A stretch of DNA of 64,000 nt from positions 124,001 through 188,000 of the forward strand of contig JBBBDQ010001157.1 of NCBI GenBank assembly GCA_037127315.1, written 5' to 3'. Of the stretch, positions 45,574 through 56,331 are shown piece by piece (within the stretch, counting starts at the first letter, position 1; each line of letters begins with the position of its first letter). This stretch comes from Ascarosepion bandense (Eukaryota; Mollusca; Cephalopoda; Sepiida; Sepiidae). Both the position numbers and the translations under genes were made by a program. The notes below the pieces were generated by a model, which saw nothing but the letters and a program-made list of their open reading frames with translations, did no database searches and was not told the DNA's origin.

Positions 45574-46566
45574 ATGAATGTTACAACTAACAGTCCATTT
45601 GACACAAAGACTACACTCGTGCTAAGAACGATTCTGATATCATTTATAGTAACCGCCATTATCATCAGTAACGTCCTCAACATTATCATCTTGAAGCATT
45701 TGCGGGAACTGCAAACAGTCGGCAAGGCATTACTGATAAACCTCAGCATAGCTGATCTTATCAATGGCTCCATAGTTTGCATACCCGGCATATTGGCTTC
45801 AGCTGCGGATACTTGGCTCCTGGGAGAAGTTTACTGTGAAATTTCTAGCATTGTCCACGGTACTAGCTGCTCTGTGTCTATCTGGTGCTTGGCGGCAGTC
45901 AGCCTAGATCGTTATGTAGCTGTCAGTTACCCGGTCCGCTATCGAAACTCAGTGAATCTATACCATAGTCTGATCGCCATCATTTTATTCTGGTTAGCTG
46001 GAATACTCACCTTCTCGGCACCACTGTTCAGCGACGAAAGCTATTACAAATACCAGAAAAACATTCTTATATGCGGTATGTCCTGGAAGTCTCCTGTTTT
46101 CTGCATCGTGACTGGACTTTACACACCAGTTCTCAGCGCTGTTATCTTGTTTTGGACATCGCACAAAGTAACCAACACGTTAAAGAATATCAGTAAGGTG
46201 AAAACGAGCCGGCGTGGGCAAGTAAATACGACCCGTGATGCGAAAGCCGTACGCATGTTAGTCATAAATGGTATTATTTATTTCGTTGCTTGGGGCCCGT
46301 ACACAATTGCTGTCTATCTAGTTGCCTTCAGTGCGATCCCTTTCATCCCGGAACCTGTTGAATTTACTGTCACTTGGTTGGCGAACTCTAACAGTTTCAT
46401 GAACGTTCTCGTTTATTCCGGGAGCTTTGAAGGGTTCCGGAAGCGATTGAAATGGTATTTCTCTTGTTTCGTCATCAAATGCTGCCGACAGAACTCTGTG
46501 GAACCGGTTAGTCTCCAAGTGGACACCGTTCAGCCGCCGACGATTACCCAGGACAATGTTTATTAA
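45574..46566 (+). CDS. class A (rhodopsin-like) orphan GPCR, intronless
   Basis: A single uninterrupted frame of 330 residues encodes a complete seven-helix receptor of the plasma membrane, expected to signal through G proteins; the ligand is unknown. Visible class A landmarks are N33 in helix 1, LSIADL with D61 in helix 2, C88 at the top of helix 3 and C167 in loop 2 (the usual disulfide), D112-R113-Y114, W140 in helix 4, P185 in helix 5, AWGP (239-242) in helix 6 in place of CWxP, and NVLVY (277-281) in helix 7 in place of NPxxY. Loop 3 is short and basic. C298, C303 and C304 are candidate palmitoylation sites, and N2-V-T is an N-glycosylation sequon. The ATG is the first Met after an in-frame stop at 45,547. 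The gene is GC-richer than its flanks, has no frameshift, and looks functional. It might belong near biogenic-amine or GPR21/52-type orphans, but I cannot place it confidently. Confidence 0.93.
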   Translation: MNVTTNSPFDTKTTLVLRTILISFIVTAIIISNVLNIIILKHLRELQTVGKALLINLSIADLINGSIVCIPGILASAADTWLLGEVYCEISSIVHGTSCSVSIWCLAAVSLDRYVAVSYPVRYRNSVNLYHSLIAIILFWLAGILTFSAPLFSDESYYKYQKNILICGMSWKSPVFCIVTGLYTPVLSAVILFWTSHKVTNTLKNISKVKTSRRGQVNTTRDAKAVRMLVINGIIYFVAWGPYTIAVYLVAFSAIPFIPEPVEFTVTWLANSNSFMNVLVYSGSFEGFRKRLKWYFSCFVIKCCRQNSVEPVSLQVDTVQPPTITQDNVY

Positions 46567-46948
46567 AGAGAGAACTAATTGTAAACGTTCGCTCTCATCC
46601 GGTGTCGTAATTTCACCGATAGTTTGCCATTGTGCATGACATCGGCACGTGACACTGGATCAAGTTCAATATTTGATCTTCTATCGTTAGTAATTCAGTC
46701 GAAGATTCTCTACACTCTCTATCACTCACTATCTCTCTCCCTCTCTCTATATATCTATATCTTGGCTTTTTCCTTTCAATACTTTCTCACTTATTTTCCT
46801 TTTTTACTTTCTATTTCTTGTGTATCTTCCCTTTTTCTCTTTCTTTTCCTTTTCTTGATTTCTCATCTTATTTTCTCACCTTTTCTACCTTCTTTCTTTC
46901 TTTCCTCTTTTTTAATATCTTTTTACCTCTTACAAAATGATTTTCAAA

Positions 46949-46954
46949 AATAAA
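46949..46954 (+). terminator. candidate polyadenylation signal AATAAA
   Basis: AATAAA occurs 383 bp after the GPCR stop codon and again at 46,982, with pyrimidine-rich sequence before it. Such hexamers are frequent in AT-rich DNA, so the assignment is tentative. Confidence 0.3.
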
Positions 46955-47180
46955 AGGAAGTGGTGTTTTTTTGAAATTTTCAATAAAACCATTATTACCA
47001 TCATTATTAATTACCTGATGAGACATTGTTCTCTCAATGTCGAAACAAAATTTACAATTTTGTAGCAGATTGTACATGTTCTCAAGTAATAATTAATAAT
47101 AAATATTCATTGCTCTATTGTTATATTGAAAACTGTTTGAAACTAGTGTTTGAATGTTGCGATTCTTTTCTACGTTCCAC

Positions 47181-47230
<50 letters not shown>
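47181..47230. repeat. (CTAT)n microsatellite
   Basis: About 12 CTAT units abutting the inverted-repeat element. Confidence 0.97.
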
Positions 47231-47231
47231 A

Positions 47232-47671
47232 TGGTTAAATAAAATAAAGACAAGAGGAAAACTGTATTTTAAATCGCCCACGCGATTCGTCCTGTGATGG
47301 ACTTTATCAAGGCAAAAAGTCTGTTTTAGTATAATTTCCATAAGTAAAGGTGAGATTGGGAAAAATGAAGGAATTCTAAAACAGACTAACATAGATAATA
47401 AAAAGTTTCAAAGGAAACGGTTGAATTCACTTCATTTTAATATCTCGTGACTTTTCACTACACATGAAGGAATTCTAAAAACTAAAATATTCTGTTAATC
47501 TTTTGAAATGATTTGTGAGCGTCTTTGTGGTTGCCAACACTGTTTGTTTATAGATACGTAATTTAGAATAAAGCTCATTTTGTCTTTTTGCCTTGATAAT
47601 ATCCATCACAGGACGAAACGCGTAAGCGATTTAAAATACAGTTTTCCTTTTGTCTTTTTTTTATTTAACCA
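47232..47671. mobile_element. 440-bp inverted-repeat element with hammerhead-like arms
   Basis: The arms at 47,232-47,320 and 47,580-47,671 are reverse complements (TGGTTAAATAAA at the left edge, TTTATTTAACCA at the right). Each contains TTGATAA, a GTCC/GGAC helix with a short loop, then GAATCGCGT or GAAACGCGT, resembling a decayed hammerhead core. The roughly 260-bp centre has no coding capacity. It could be a non-autonomous Penelope derivative with inverted repeats or a MITE. Confidence 0.78.
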
Positions 47672-47920
47672 TCCTGTCCTTAGTCTCTAATCATAACTGA
47701 GTATATTTTTACACACACACACACAAACATGTTACGGAAATTAACGAATTTTTTTAACGAAACTTGGTTATAAGCAACCGACAATTTGTAATGAATTATT
47801 TTGAACATTATTTTTACCGATACTCGTATTTAAGTAGATATTCTGTTTTTTTAATTAAACAGTATTTTTTATATCTACCGGCCTGATTATTTACGATAAA
47901 TTTTTATTACGAAAATGTGT

Positions 47921-48014
47921 GCTACCCAGCAGGATTCGAACCTGCAACCCCTATTACATTGGGGAAGCATACCATTTGATCTGGTACCGTCTTGACCACT
48001 CGACCATGGATAGC
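47921..48014 (-). tRNA. class II tRNA-like gene, apparent anticodon UCA
   Basis: The minus strand folds into a full cloverleaf. The acceptor is GCTATCC/GGGTAGC (7 bp with one G-U). The D arm is GTC/GAC around GAGTGGTCAA. The anticodon stem TACCA/TGGTA encloses loop GATCAAA. The variable arm is long, with CCCC/GGGG, and the T arm is GCAGG/CCTGC with TTCGAAT. A TTTT terminator follows about 6 nt beyond the acceptor. The D and T arms resemble serine tRNAs. The loop centre reads TCA, and position 33 is A instead of the near-universal T, which argues for a pseudogene, a mis-set loop or an unusual tRNA. It is the best-folded tRNA in the window. Confidence 0.65.
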
Positions 48015-48054
48015 CTCTTGATCAGACGAGGTTTTTAATTAAATTAAATTAGAT

Positions 48055-49790
48055 TTAATTAATTCCATGGGCGGGAAGTGCGAGAAAAGAAGCTGGAAAG
48101 TGGAACTTGCAGTTACATTTGATTGTTCCACTGTAAAAGGGTGGGACCTAGCTGCTAGTTTAGTAGCTCGAGTAAATTCATGTAGATGGAGCACCAGGGA
48201 GCTAAACTCAGCGGAGCAGAAGCAATGAAAGTATTTGTGGAAGAGACAGAGGGAAGCCACATTACATAGGTGAGAAAGTGATTGGAGCTGAGCTACCAGG
48301 TCGGGATCGATCACATTTCAGATTCTCCGTTGGATTTTGTCAAGGACCCCGAGATGAATAGCAGGAGCACCCGACCAGATGTAACAGCAGTATTCAATGC
48401 AGGGCGGAGGGTAGATCTATATATGATTGATTCAGACGAGAAAAACTTCCTGGCTCTACACAGTAAACCGAGCATCTTAGCAGTATACTTAGCTATGGAT
48501 TCAATGTAGTCATTCCACTTGAGATCGGCTGATAGAGTTAAGCTGAAAAGGTGCAGTGGTTTTCTTTCAGGGAGAGTAGCCTGATCCTTGCTGATAGGGG
48601 GTAGGAGCGATTGTCTGTGGTGGTTTAAAGATAACAGCTCCGTTTTGGAAGCATTAAAATTCACGAGCCATTTCTTACTCCAGTTCACCACAGATTGCAG
48701 GTCCTTTTCTAGCTCAGCAACGATGTTCGCTTTGTCAGCATCAGCAGATTTCTTATCGAGGCGGGGGTAAATGGTAGTATTATCAGCGTAGATGTCTACC
48801 TGGGATCTGATTATATTAGGGGATCGCTGATAAAGATCAGAAAAAGCGTAGGACCTAGAATAGAGTCTTGAGGGCCACCTGCGTTTGTATGTTAGTATCT
48901 GGAATCATGTCCGTTCAATATTACCTTCATTCCACAATTTGAAATGAACGACTGGATTAGATCAAACAATCGTCCAGTTATACCATAGCCCTATAGCTTA
49001 CGTAGGCGGTCAGCATGCCAGACTTTGTCAAATGCTTTGTAGTTATCTAGGGCAACAGCTCGAACTTCACCATTCTTATCGAGAGCCTGGTATATATATT
49101 CAGTGATGGTCGTTAGTATATCAGCAGTAGACCTGGTGAAGAGGAGACCATACTGTTTGCGAGAGAAGTTTTGGACTGTGAGATGTTGAACCACTTCAAT
49201 ATTGATAATAGTCGCAAACACTTTGCCAAAAATTGGTAGGAGGCTCATAGGGCGATAATTAGGGAGGTCCGAGGGTTCTCCAGAATTCTTAAATACAGGA
49301 ACCACAAAGGATGACTTCCGGCAGGCAGAAAAGCAAGAAGAAGAGAGGCCGTAGATGTAGAGTTTTGAGAGGACAGAAGAGAGTTCAGGGGCACATTAAT
49401 TCAGGACAATGATTGGAGTTCCGTCATATCCGTTCGTTTTATGGGGGTCAGCTTTGAAATTATGTTAGAGACCAGCGAGGGAGTAATGTGAACGTCACTC
49501 AGTTGAGCCCCAGTTCTAGGTTCTAAGTGGAAGGTCAGATACAGAAGCCCCAGACGAATCAAATGTTGAGTTGGTGGAGAATCTGCCAGCAATGCACTCA
49601 GCCCTGTCTGATGAAGATGGAGAACCTCAAATTTATTGATTAAAGTGGGTATTGAGGGCTTACAGTTATTTAATACGCATTTTCAGAGCCGCCAGTAGTC
49701 TTTGGAGTCGAACTTGCAGGATGCTACACGCCCCTTCATTCTATCAGCAAACAACAGCTTAGCCTCATTAAGGATCCTCTTTCACTCATT
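48055..49790 (-). mobile_element. LINE family 1, reverse transcriptase to near C-terminus
   Basis: Read down the minus strand from about 49.8 kb there is a broken RT. SEPSDLPNYRPMSLLPIFGK and VFATIINIEVVQHLT are followed by the motif region YGLLFTRSTADILTTITEYI and AVALDNYKAFDKVWHADRL near 49.0-49.3 kb. Next comes WSKKWLVNFNASKTELLSLN at 48.6-48.7 kb and LFSLTLSADLKWNDYIESIA. The end, ATKLAARSHPFTV, is close to the ORF2 terminus but lacks the usual 3' UTR signature. This is the longest family 1 copy here. The core has several frameshifts and the YADD box is degenerate or missing. Confidence 0.87.
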
Positions 49791-49841
49791 ATGATCCGAG
49801 GCAAAAAGGCAGCTATTATGGTTAGATGTGTTGCGTGGCTC

Positions 49842-49842
<1 letters not shown>

Positions 49843-49875
<33 letters not shown>
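49843..49875. repeat. (TA)n microsatellite
   Basis: A TA run of about 16 units. Confidence 0.96.
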
Positions 49876-49878
<3 letters not shown>

Positions 49879-49879
49879 G

Positions 49880-51259
49880 TACTTCGACTAAATCGATAAG
49901 AGAACAGCATAGTATGAATAAAAAAGGCTCGAAACTTAATAAAGACGACCTTTTTCCATTAAGATGTTAATATTATTATTAAGAGGAAAATCAAAGTATT
50001 TTAAAATTATTTTTGAAATTTTTTAATCCTTTCTAACACGTTCGAAATTTTGGTAAAAATCTTGCTTTATTCTAGTTATCGGGTTACCAAATCGTTACGA
50101 GAGTTTGCATTGGAAAATGTAATATTACATCACTCAGTTTGTTTTCTAGTGACAAACACATTAATTGGAAATTCTTGCAAAAATCAAATAATTGTTGGTT
50201 TTTAAATGAAACTTTCAGGACATATTCATAAATAAATGAAATTAATTTTGCCATTGTTATTTACAAAAAAACTTAGTAAAAATATCTTTTTACATCTGTT
50301 ACCCCAACTCCACGAAAATTCATTTTAATTTTAAGAAATTAAATATTGTTGTGATAATTTGTTTATTAGTTAAACGAAGGCGCATTGGGGAATATAAATC
50401 ATTTATTAATTTTTAGAAAAAATATCCTTTATTTCCAAAAATCTGCTCCTAATAAAGGAAATAAAAAATCCAATATAACTATGACTTTAATTAAGTTGGT
50501 AACGGTTAATTGCCTGAATAAATAGTATAAATTAAGGATATTATAATCTGAAAGAAACCTTTTTTTTGATTTATAATAAAATTTTTAAAAGAATCGTTTT
50601 CATTTTTTTAATTATAATAATTTATAAAGATTCAAAAATATTTTTCAAATATTGAAAAATTTGTTGGGGTTAGTTTAAATTTATTAAGCGAAGATTATAT
50701 TTATTAATCGAAAATTAAAAAAAGTTATGCAAATCGTCGTACCTTCCTATTTTAAAAATAATTTTTATTTTTTTCCTTGTGTACTTGAATTTTTTTGTAT
50801 GCTAATTTCTATGTGTAAATTAAAAGGTCATGTGGTTCAGGGTTTTTTCCCCTTACAGGTAAAAGAAAATTGTACGATAATGCCATTTGTGATCGCCATA
50901 CACTTATCTTATCTTGAATCTGTCAACACATATGGTGGAATTGCTAATTTTAAAACATAATGAGTCACGTTTGTATATTTTCTTTTTGCAAAATTTTTAA
51001 AACCGAGAATTAACTTTTTCTTTTTACAAATGTGTCGCTTAAAAATGGCTGAAAAATTAAAAGAATAAAAAAATTGAAAAAAATTTAGATTCCAATCAAT
51101 ATAATTTATGGTCGAAATATAACAGAGCATTTTGCTTACTGAAAATAGTAAATTTAATCATTTAGCTTTCAATTAAAATTGAAATAAAAGTTTCAAGAAA
51201 ACTTTTTATTTCTAAAAATTTAATTTTAAATTTAGATATTGAAAATAAGTGAAGATCCG

Positions 51260-51260
<1 letters not shown>
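49880..51260. other. very AT-rich DNA, no gene seen
   Basis: Composition is extremely AT-rich with frequent homopolymers. A 77-codon frame at 50,727-50,960 (+) is F/L-rich and unrecognised. Confidence 0.6.

Positions 51261-51301
<41 letters not shown>
51261..51301. repeat. (TA)n microsatellite
   Basis: A TA run of about 20 units at the edge of the following repeat copy. Confidence 0.97.
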
Positions 51302-51304
<3 letters not shown>

Positions 51305-51455
51305 AAAATATAGTTTTAAATTGTGCTATATTTATGGGCGAAAGTACTCAATATCAGAGGCAGAGCCTATGTAAATGTTAAATTTGATGCTGAGGTCAAC
51401 ACTAAGCAACAAGGTTCTGTTTCATGGTTGAAGTCAATCTTCAGATTGTCTCAGC
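51302..51455 (-). mobile_element. short dispersed repeat, copy 1 (minus)
   Basis: Its reverse complement recurs at 52,793-52,925. Shared blocks include GACTTCAACCATGAAACAGA, CCTTGTTGCTTAGTGTTGAC, CTCTGATATTGAGTACTTTC and CCCATAAATATAGCACAA. A hammerhead-like CTGAAGATTGACTTCAACCA plus TGAAACAG lies at its start. This copy has about 25 bp that copy 2 lacks. No coding capacity. Confidence 0.85.
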
Positions 51456-51478
51456 TTGGTTTTGACCTCAGTTTTTAA

Positions 51479-51481
<3 letters not shown>

Positions 51482-51532
<51 letters not shown>
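51482..51532. repeat. (CA)n microsatellite
   Basis: About 25 CA units. Confidence 0.98.
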
Positions 51533-51534
<2 letters not shown>

Positions 51535-51928
51535 ATACATATGTATATATGCATCATTGACATATGTTTCATTGAATTTGTCACATGTTTCATTGAATTT
51601 TATCACAGTTACAATAAGTTTGTTATCGTAATTCACTCGTGATGATGATACTGGATTCACTCGTGATGATGATACTGGAGAAGCAATTAATTTAATTCAC
51701 TTAATTAATTCACTTAATTAATTCACTTAGTTAATTTAATTCATTTTATTTAATTCACTCCTGGGGATGAGACTCGAGAAGATTGAACAAGAAAGTACTA
51801 TGGAAAGAAAAATAAAAAAGACTCTAAATGAAATCGACTAGGTTAAAAAAAAGCAAAATAAAAATTCTAAAATTCCCAGCATCCCTCATTCGTGCGCATG
51901 CGTAGTTGCACCCACTTAATAAATTTAG

Positions 51929-51964
51929 TCCGATAAAGTCCTTAAGGACGAAACTCGTCTCACA
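51929..51964 (+). ncRNA. hammerhead-like hairpin in the Penelope terminal repeat
   Basis: CCGATAA takes the place of CTGATGA, followed by helix II AGTCC/GGAC with a TTAA loop, then GAAAC. Two core substitutions and no clear helix III suggest a dead ribozyme. Hammerheads in the terminal repeats of Penelope-like elements are established for many animals. Confidence 0.55.
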
Positions 51965-52792
51965 AAAACTTTTTCCACTGTGTCATACAATTTTCCCCTG
52001 TATTTTCTAATATCACTGTGTGAAATACCTACTTACAAAAAATGATGGAAAAAAAAACTAGTTAAATGAATTTGGCTAAAAAAAAATGTAGAATTTCCCA
52101 GAACCCCTATCCAATATGTTGGAAAACCTAATTTAATAGAAAATTTATCAGATAAAAGTTTTCTAATATAAAAAGAGAAGACCTCAGCTTCGGTTTAAAA
52201 TTTTCCACCGGAATCCGCAAAGGAAACATAGTGGACACTATAGTAAAAAAGCCACCAGCAAAACGACTCCGAATTCACAAAAGGTTTAATTCAAGGTATA
52301 ATCACTGCTACTATAGAACCCAATAGCGGAAATACATTACCACTGAGACACTTAAATGCACTAAAGAAACTAGAGAGAAATAAGAAAATTTACATCACTT
52401 CCTCTGACAAGCGAGAGGGATTGTGTTCATGATCAAGAAAACATACATAGAACAAATTAACTCACTACTCAACAATACGGGCACATAGGAAAAAATAAAC
52501 GAACACAAACTTACTATCAGAATACAAAAAATTTAACAAAGAAATTAGGAAACCAATTAAAAATGAAAAAAAAATGGTATCATGACTTATAGAATATGAC
52601 CTTAGAACACCCAAATATTACGGTCTTCCTAAAACCCACAAAACTTGCACCTGAATGCACCCCATTATCTCAGGAATAGAGGCCGACTCTATAAATTAGC
52701 GAAAGCCATGACAAAAATTCTAACCTTTCTCCTTGGAATAATCAGTTCATCGCATAAACTCCGGAAAGCTAAGTTGAAAAACTAAGTAAAGT

Positions 52793-52925
52793 GAGACAAT
52801 TTGAAGATTGACTTCAACCATGAAACAGAACCTTGTTGCTTAGTGTTGACCTCAGTATCTGCCTCTGATATTGAGTACTTTCACCCATAAATATAGCACA
52901 ACTTAAAACTATATTTTATCATGGT
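52793..52925 (+). mobile_element. short dispersed repeat, copy 2, nested in Penelope element
   Basis: It is an inverted relative of 51,302-51,455, sitting inside the Penelope RT just before motif A (VNLDI). The RT translation is interrupted exactly by this block, so it inserted after the Penelope element. Confidence 0.82.
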
Positions 52926-53107
52926 AAATCTAGATATATAATCCTTCTACACAAACTTCACCGTTGAAAAATGTCTAAATCTAAAAAAATATAAAAATGC
53001 ATCTAATACAAAAATAAAGCTCTCTCTACCAACTGTTAAAATTATAAAAAATTCTGTCTCATTACCATCCAATGCTACTTCACATTTAATAATGATTGTA
53101 CAAGCAA

Positions 53108-53425
53108 CAAGATTGGTGGGATGTGCGTTGTGGTACAGTGGATATCGGTTCGGAACGAGAAACCAGGGAGCTGGGTTCGAATTCATGTTGAATCCATTGT
53201 ATTCACTTACGCGCAAATACCCTTGGGAAAGGTATTAATCCATCTCTTCCTTCCAGTTATGGGTTAAATAATAGGACAGATTGGGTTCTATAGCCTTGGT
53301 CGGCAACCAGTCTACCGCAGAAAGCAATGGCAACCTACTGCGGGATAATCTTCTGCCCAGTCAGTCATGTCTCTTTCGAGACATGATCGCCCAAGCGTGT
53401 ATCACGTATGGCACTTAACTGACTG
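53108..53425 (+). mobile_element. tRNA SINE (family A) nested in the Penelope RT
   Basis: A near-full-length copy: GGATGTGCGTTGTGGTACAG (A box), GCTGGGTTCGAATTC (B box), GTTATGGGTTAAATAATAGG, CTACTGCGGGATAATCTTC, the CATGTCTC/GAGACATG hairpin and the ACTTAACTGACTG tail. An 8-bp target duplication ACAAGCAA flanks it (53,100-53,107 and 53,426-53,433). Removing one duplicate rejoins the Penelope frame within the FGLP motif, which confirms the insertion. It is younger than the Penelope copy. Confidence 0.95.
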
Positions 53426-54479
53426 ACAAGCAAAAATTTGGATTACCAATAGGATCGCCTCTCAGTGGTGTGATGACATCTATCTTCTTAGAATTTCTTG
53501 AATCCGATCCTTTCCAAAATATTTTACCTAAGCCATCAGCATACTTCCGTTATATTAATGATACTCTTCTTATATATCCACGTGATACTAATTTACCTAA
53601 CAGTGTAGATCAACTAAGCAAAGTGGAACACAATACAATTTACATACGAAATGGGTTAACACAATTCCTTACCTTTTCTAGAGATCAAGAACATCTGCAT
53701 TAACAACTGCTTAAAACTCGTTGTCGATCAGAAATTGACCAAAAAAAAACGACCTAATAAATTTCTATTCCAATCATAACAACAAAATAAAATCCAGTAT
53801 AATCATTGGATCCTGCCTAAGAGTACTAAGAATATGCAGCTCAGATTATTTACACCAAGAGAAAAAATACATTGGAAACAGTTTCAAACTTCTCCAATAC
53901 CCTAATTATTTTATACTCAATGCAAACCAAAGGCCTATAAAATATTCTAAAAACGGCCCCAATGAATAAAAAAATAATCATTATCCTGTCTACCAACTTT
54001 ATCACATCTACAATCAAAAAGAATCTATCAAAGCGCGACGTAAAAATTGTTACTACTACATCCAAAACAATAAAAGACTTAGTCATTACTAAATAAGCTA
54101 AAATCTGAAGGGGTTTACTCCATCGTCTGTAGTATTTATCACAAAGAATACATGGGAAAATCTTCAAGGAATGTAAATAAAAGATTACATGGACATGGAC
54201 AAATATGTTGGTTGCCTTCTGTAACGAGACCGACCACAATTTTGACATAAAAATACTCTAAAAAGAGAAAATAATTCACTATGATGTAAACATTTAGAGA
54301 GTTACTTAATCACAAGATCATTCACAGTAAATTTGCGCAATAGCTCTTACAACATTTCACTATTCCTTGAAGATTTTTAAATATAGCAGTGTGGGATACC
54401 TACTTGCAAAATTCATGGAAAAAAAAAAGAAATGAATTCAGTTAGAAATTAATTCGGCTAGTAACAAGAATTGTATGTT

Positions 54480-55440
54480 TAATGCCTACAAGCACTCTGA
54501 TAAACGTCGATTTTTGTTTCAATACATTTAATACAGATTAATGCCAACCATTTTGTGAATGTTGAATTGCGCCTAAAATTATGAAAGCACTCGATCGAAA
54601 TATCATTTTGGTTGCGTATCTTGATTCATTCATTTCATGCATGTTGTGATGTTTTTTCTCTTATTTTGGTCAGTAAATAATTATATTAATCCAAAGTTAG
54701 TAAATGAAGAATAATTATACTCATTAAAACTTAGTAAATGAAAATTGACTCATAGGATTTTGTTTAAACAAAAACCTTGAAACATCATTTTCATATTTTT
54801 GAGGCTATGTCCTTGCAAAATGACAAAGCTCTGTTGCATGTCGAATGAAATAACTAACTGAAATATTTAGGTTTAAGAAGAAAAAAAAAGAAACAGAAAA
54901 TATACAAGAATCGCTTCAAAAGTAATACCCCTTATTTTATTAATCTAGGTCGGTAATATCAAAGGCAGATGGTGGTATTTTTCTGCTACTGCAGGCTTCT
55001 GAGCGGCAGTCTGGCAAAATAGTGTCTAGCATTAAGGTGCGTACTGTATAGTGTATTTTACCTATTATTATTCTTTAACGTTTATGGTGACTAATCGGGT
55101 GGCATGAACACAATCAGGCAGTAGGTAATGAGTTGAAGTAGCGGCGACAGCGATGTGTCACAAACTAGATACAGACATCTACACGAAATAAAGGTTTCTT
55201 GTCCATCGCTGGTGAAAATGCACAACCAATAGTGTTGATTATGTGAAAATAGATATTTTTGTGTCTTATCCTACAGTCTTATTATTTATTGTATTTTCTA
55301 TTGAAATAAATAGAACGCATTAATTTCGAAGCATACCTCGCATAATAATTCATGTGTATTTGTATATATTTCTGTATCTTTTTATTCTACCAAAGTTATC
55401 TACATTTTCAATGGCAATGCCAACCAACGACTGATGTTTA
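54480..55440. other. no gene seen
   Basis: AT-rich. A possible DNA-transposon end (TTCAAAAGTAATACCCCTTA) lies at about 54,916, but no partner end was found. Confidence 0.5.
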
Positions 55441-55860
55441 GATAATAACGGAGGCTGAGAAAGACACCATTGTCATGAAAATGATATATTGTTATGACCA
55501 TGATGGATGTTTGAAAAGACAACATGGTTATGAAAATGATGGACCGTTATGACAATGACGTATATTTAGAAAGATAACATTGTTTTGAAAACAACGGATT
55601 GTTATGACAATGAAGGATGTTTTGAAAGATAACATTGTTATAAAAATGTTAGATTGTTGTAAGAATGACGGATGTTTGGAAAGACAGCAGTGTTATGAAA
55701 ATGATGGAGTGTTATGACAACGATGGATTTTTGGAAAGACAACATTGTTTTGAAAATAACGGATTGTTATGAAAATGACGGGTTTAGAAAGACAACAATG
55801 TTATGAAAATTACGGATTGTTAGGACGTTGAAGAATGTTTGGAAAGATGAAATTGTTCTG
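55440..55860. repeat. about 55-bp degenerate minisatellite, about 8 copies
   Basis: GAAAGA(C/T)AAC-type words recur at about 55,459, 55,513, 55,569, 55,624, 55,679, 55,735, 55,788 and 55,844, a spacing of 53-56 bp. Each is followed by ATTGTTATGAAAATGACGGA-like sequence. Confidence 0.9.
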
Positions 55861-56331
55861 ACAATGACAAATATTTGCAAAGAAACTGTGTGCGTTGAAC
55901 ATTTGATTCAAAGTATGAATATGGAACTTGATCTACCGAAGTCGATAGTCTATGTAAGCGCCAGCGAGAATTTTAGGGTATCAGAAAGTGTGCCCTTAAT
56001 ATTGACGGAAAAAGCGATTTCAGTTTTTGGAACTGTGTTGTGGAGTTAAGACCTTCCGGAAGAGCACGTTATTCCGGAGACAAAATTTGCTTAAATATTT
56101 TGGAAAGATTCACGGTCACTGACCCTAGGCATATTTTCAAAGTTCATTTCTCAGTAAAGCTCGCCCTGGAATGCAAGTTTTTTGTTGCTTCTGGACTTCA
56201 TACCGTGTGTCCAGATTGCTAATTTAATCAAATATTCTGCAACACTAAGCATAAAGAAAACTATTTGAAGAAAGAAACCAGGACGTTTGTACAACTATAA
56301 CATCTTGCTGAATGACACGGTCAATTCATAC
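55861..56331. other. unassigned, weakly coding-like
   Basis: Two overlapping frames (55,828-56,049 and 56,040-56,222, +) have fairly balanced residues (HLIQSMNMELDLPKSIVYVS; RFTVTDPRHIFKVHFSVKLA). No family recognised; the first starts inside the minisatellite. Confidence 0.35.

Larger units (their letters stand above)
51929..54470 (+). mobile_element. Penelope-like retroelement, degenerate
   Basis: The plus strand carries the full order of a Penelope-like ORF in broken frames. An RT palm follows, with LVNLDI-stop-SFYTNFTVEKCL as motif A and KQKFGLPIGSPLSGVM as motif B. Motif C is YFRYINDTLLIYP, in which the usual first Asp is Asn. Downstream are DLINFYSNHNNKIKSSIIIG and a GIY-YIG endonuclease start, GVYSIVCSICHKEYMGKSSR. 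Matching blocks at both ends (GTGTGAAATACCTACTTACA near 52,020 and GTGTGGGATACCTACTTGCA near 54,391) are direct terminal repeats. The left one includes a hammerhead-like hairpin. It is interrupted by a short repeat (52,793-52,925) and a SINE (53,108-53,425). The element is not functional. Confidence 0.87.

Noticed and set aside
45543..45791. Minus-strand frame overlapping the GPCR start
   Set aside because: Antisense shadow of the receptor gene.
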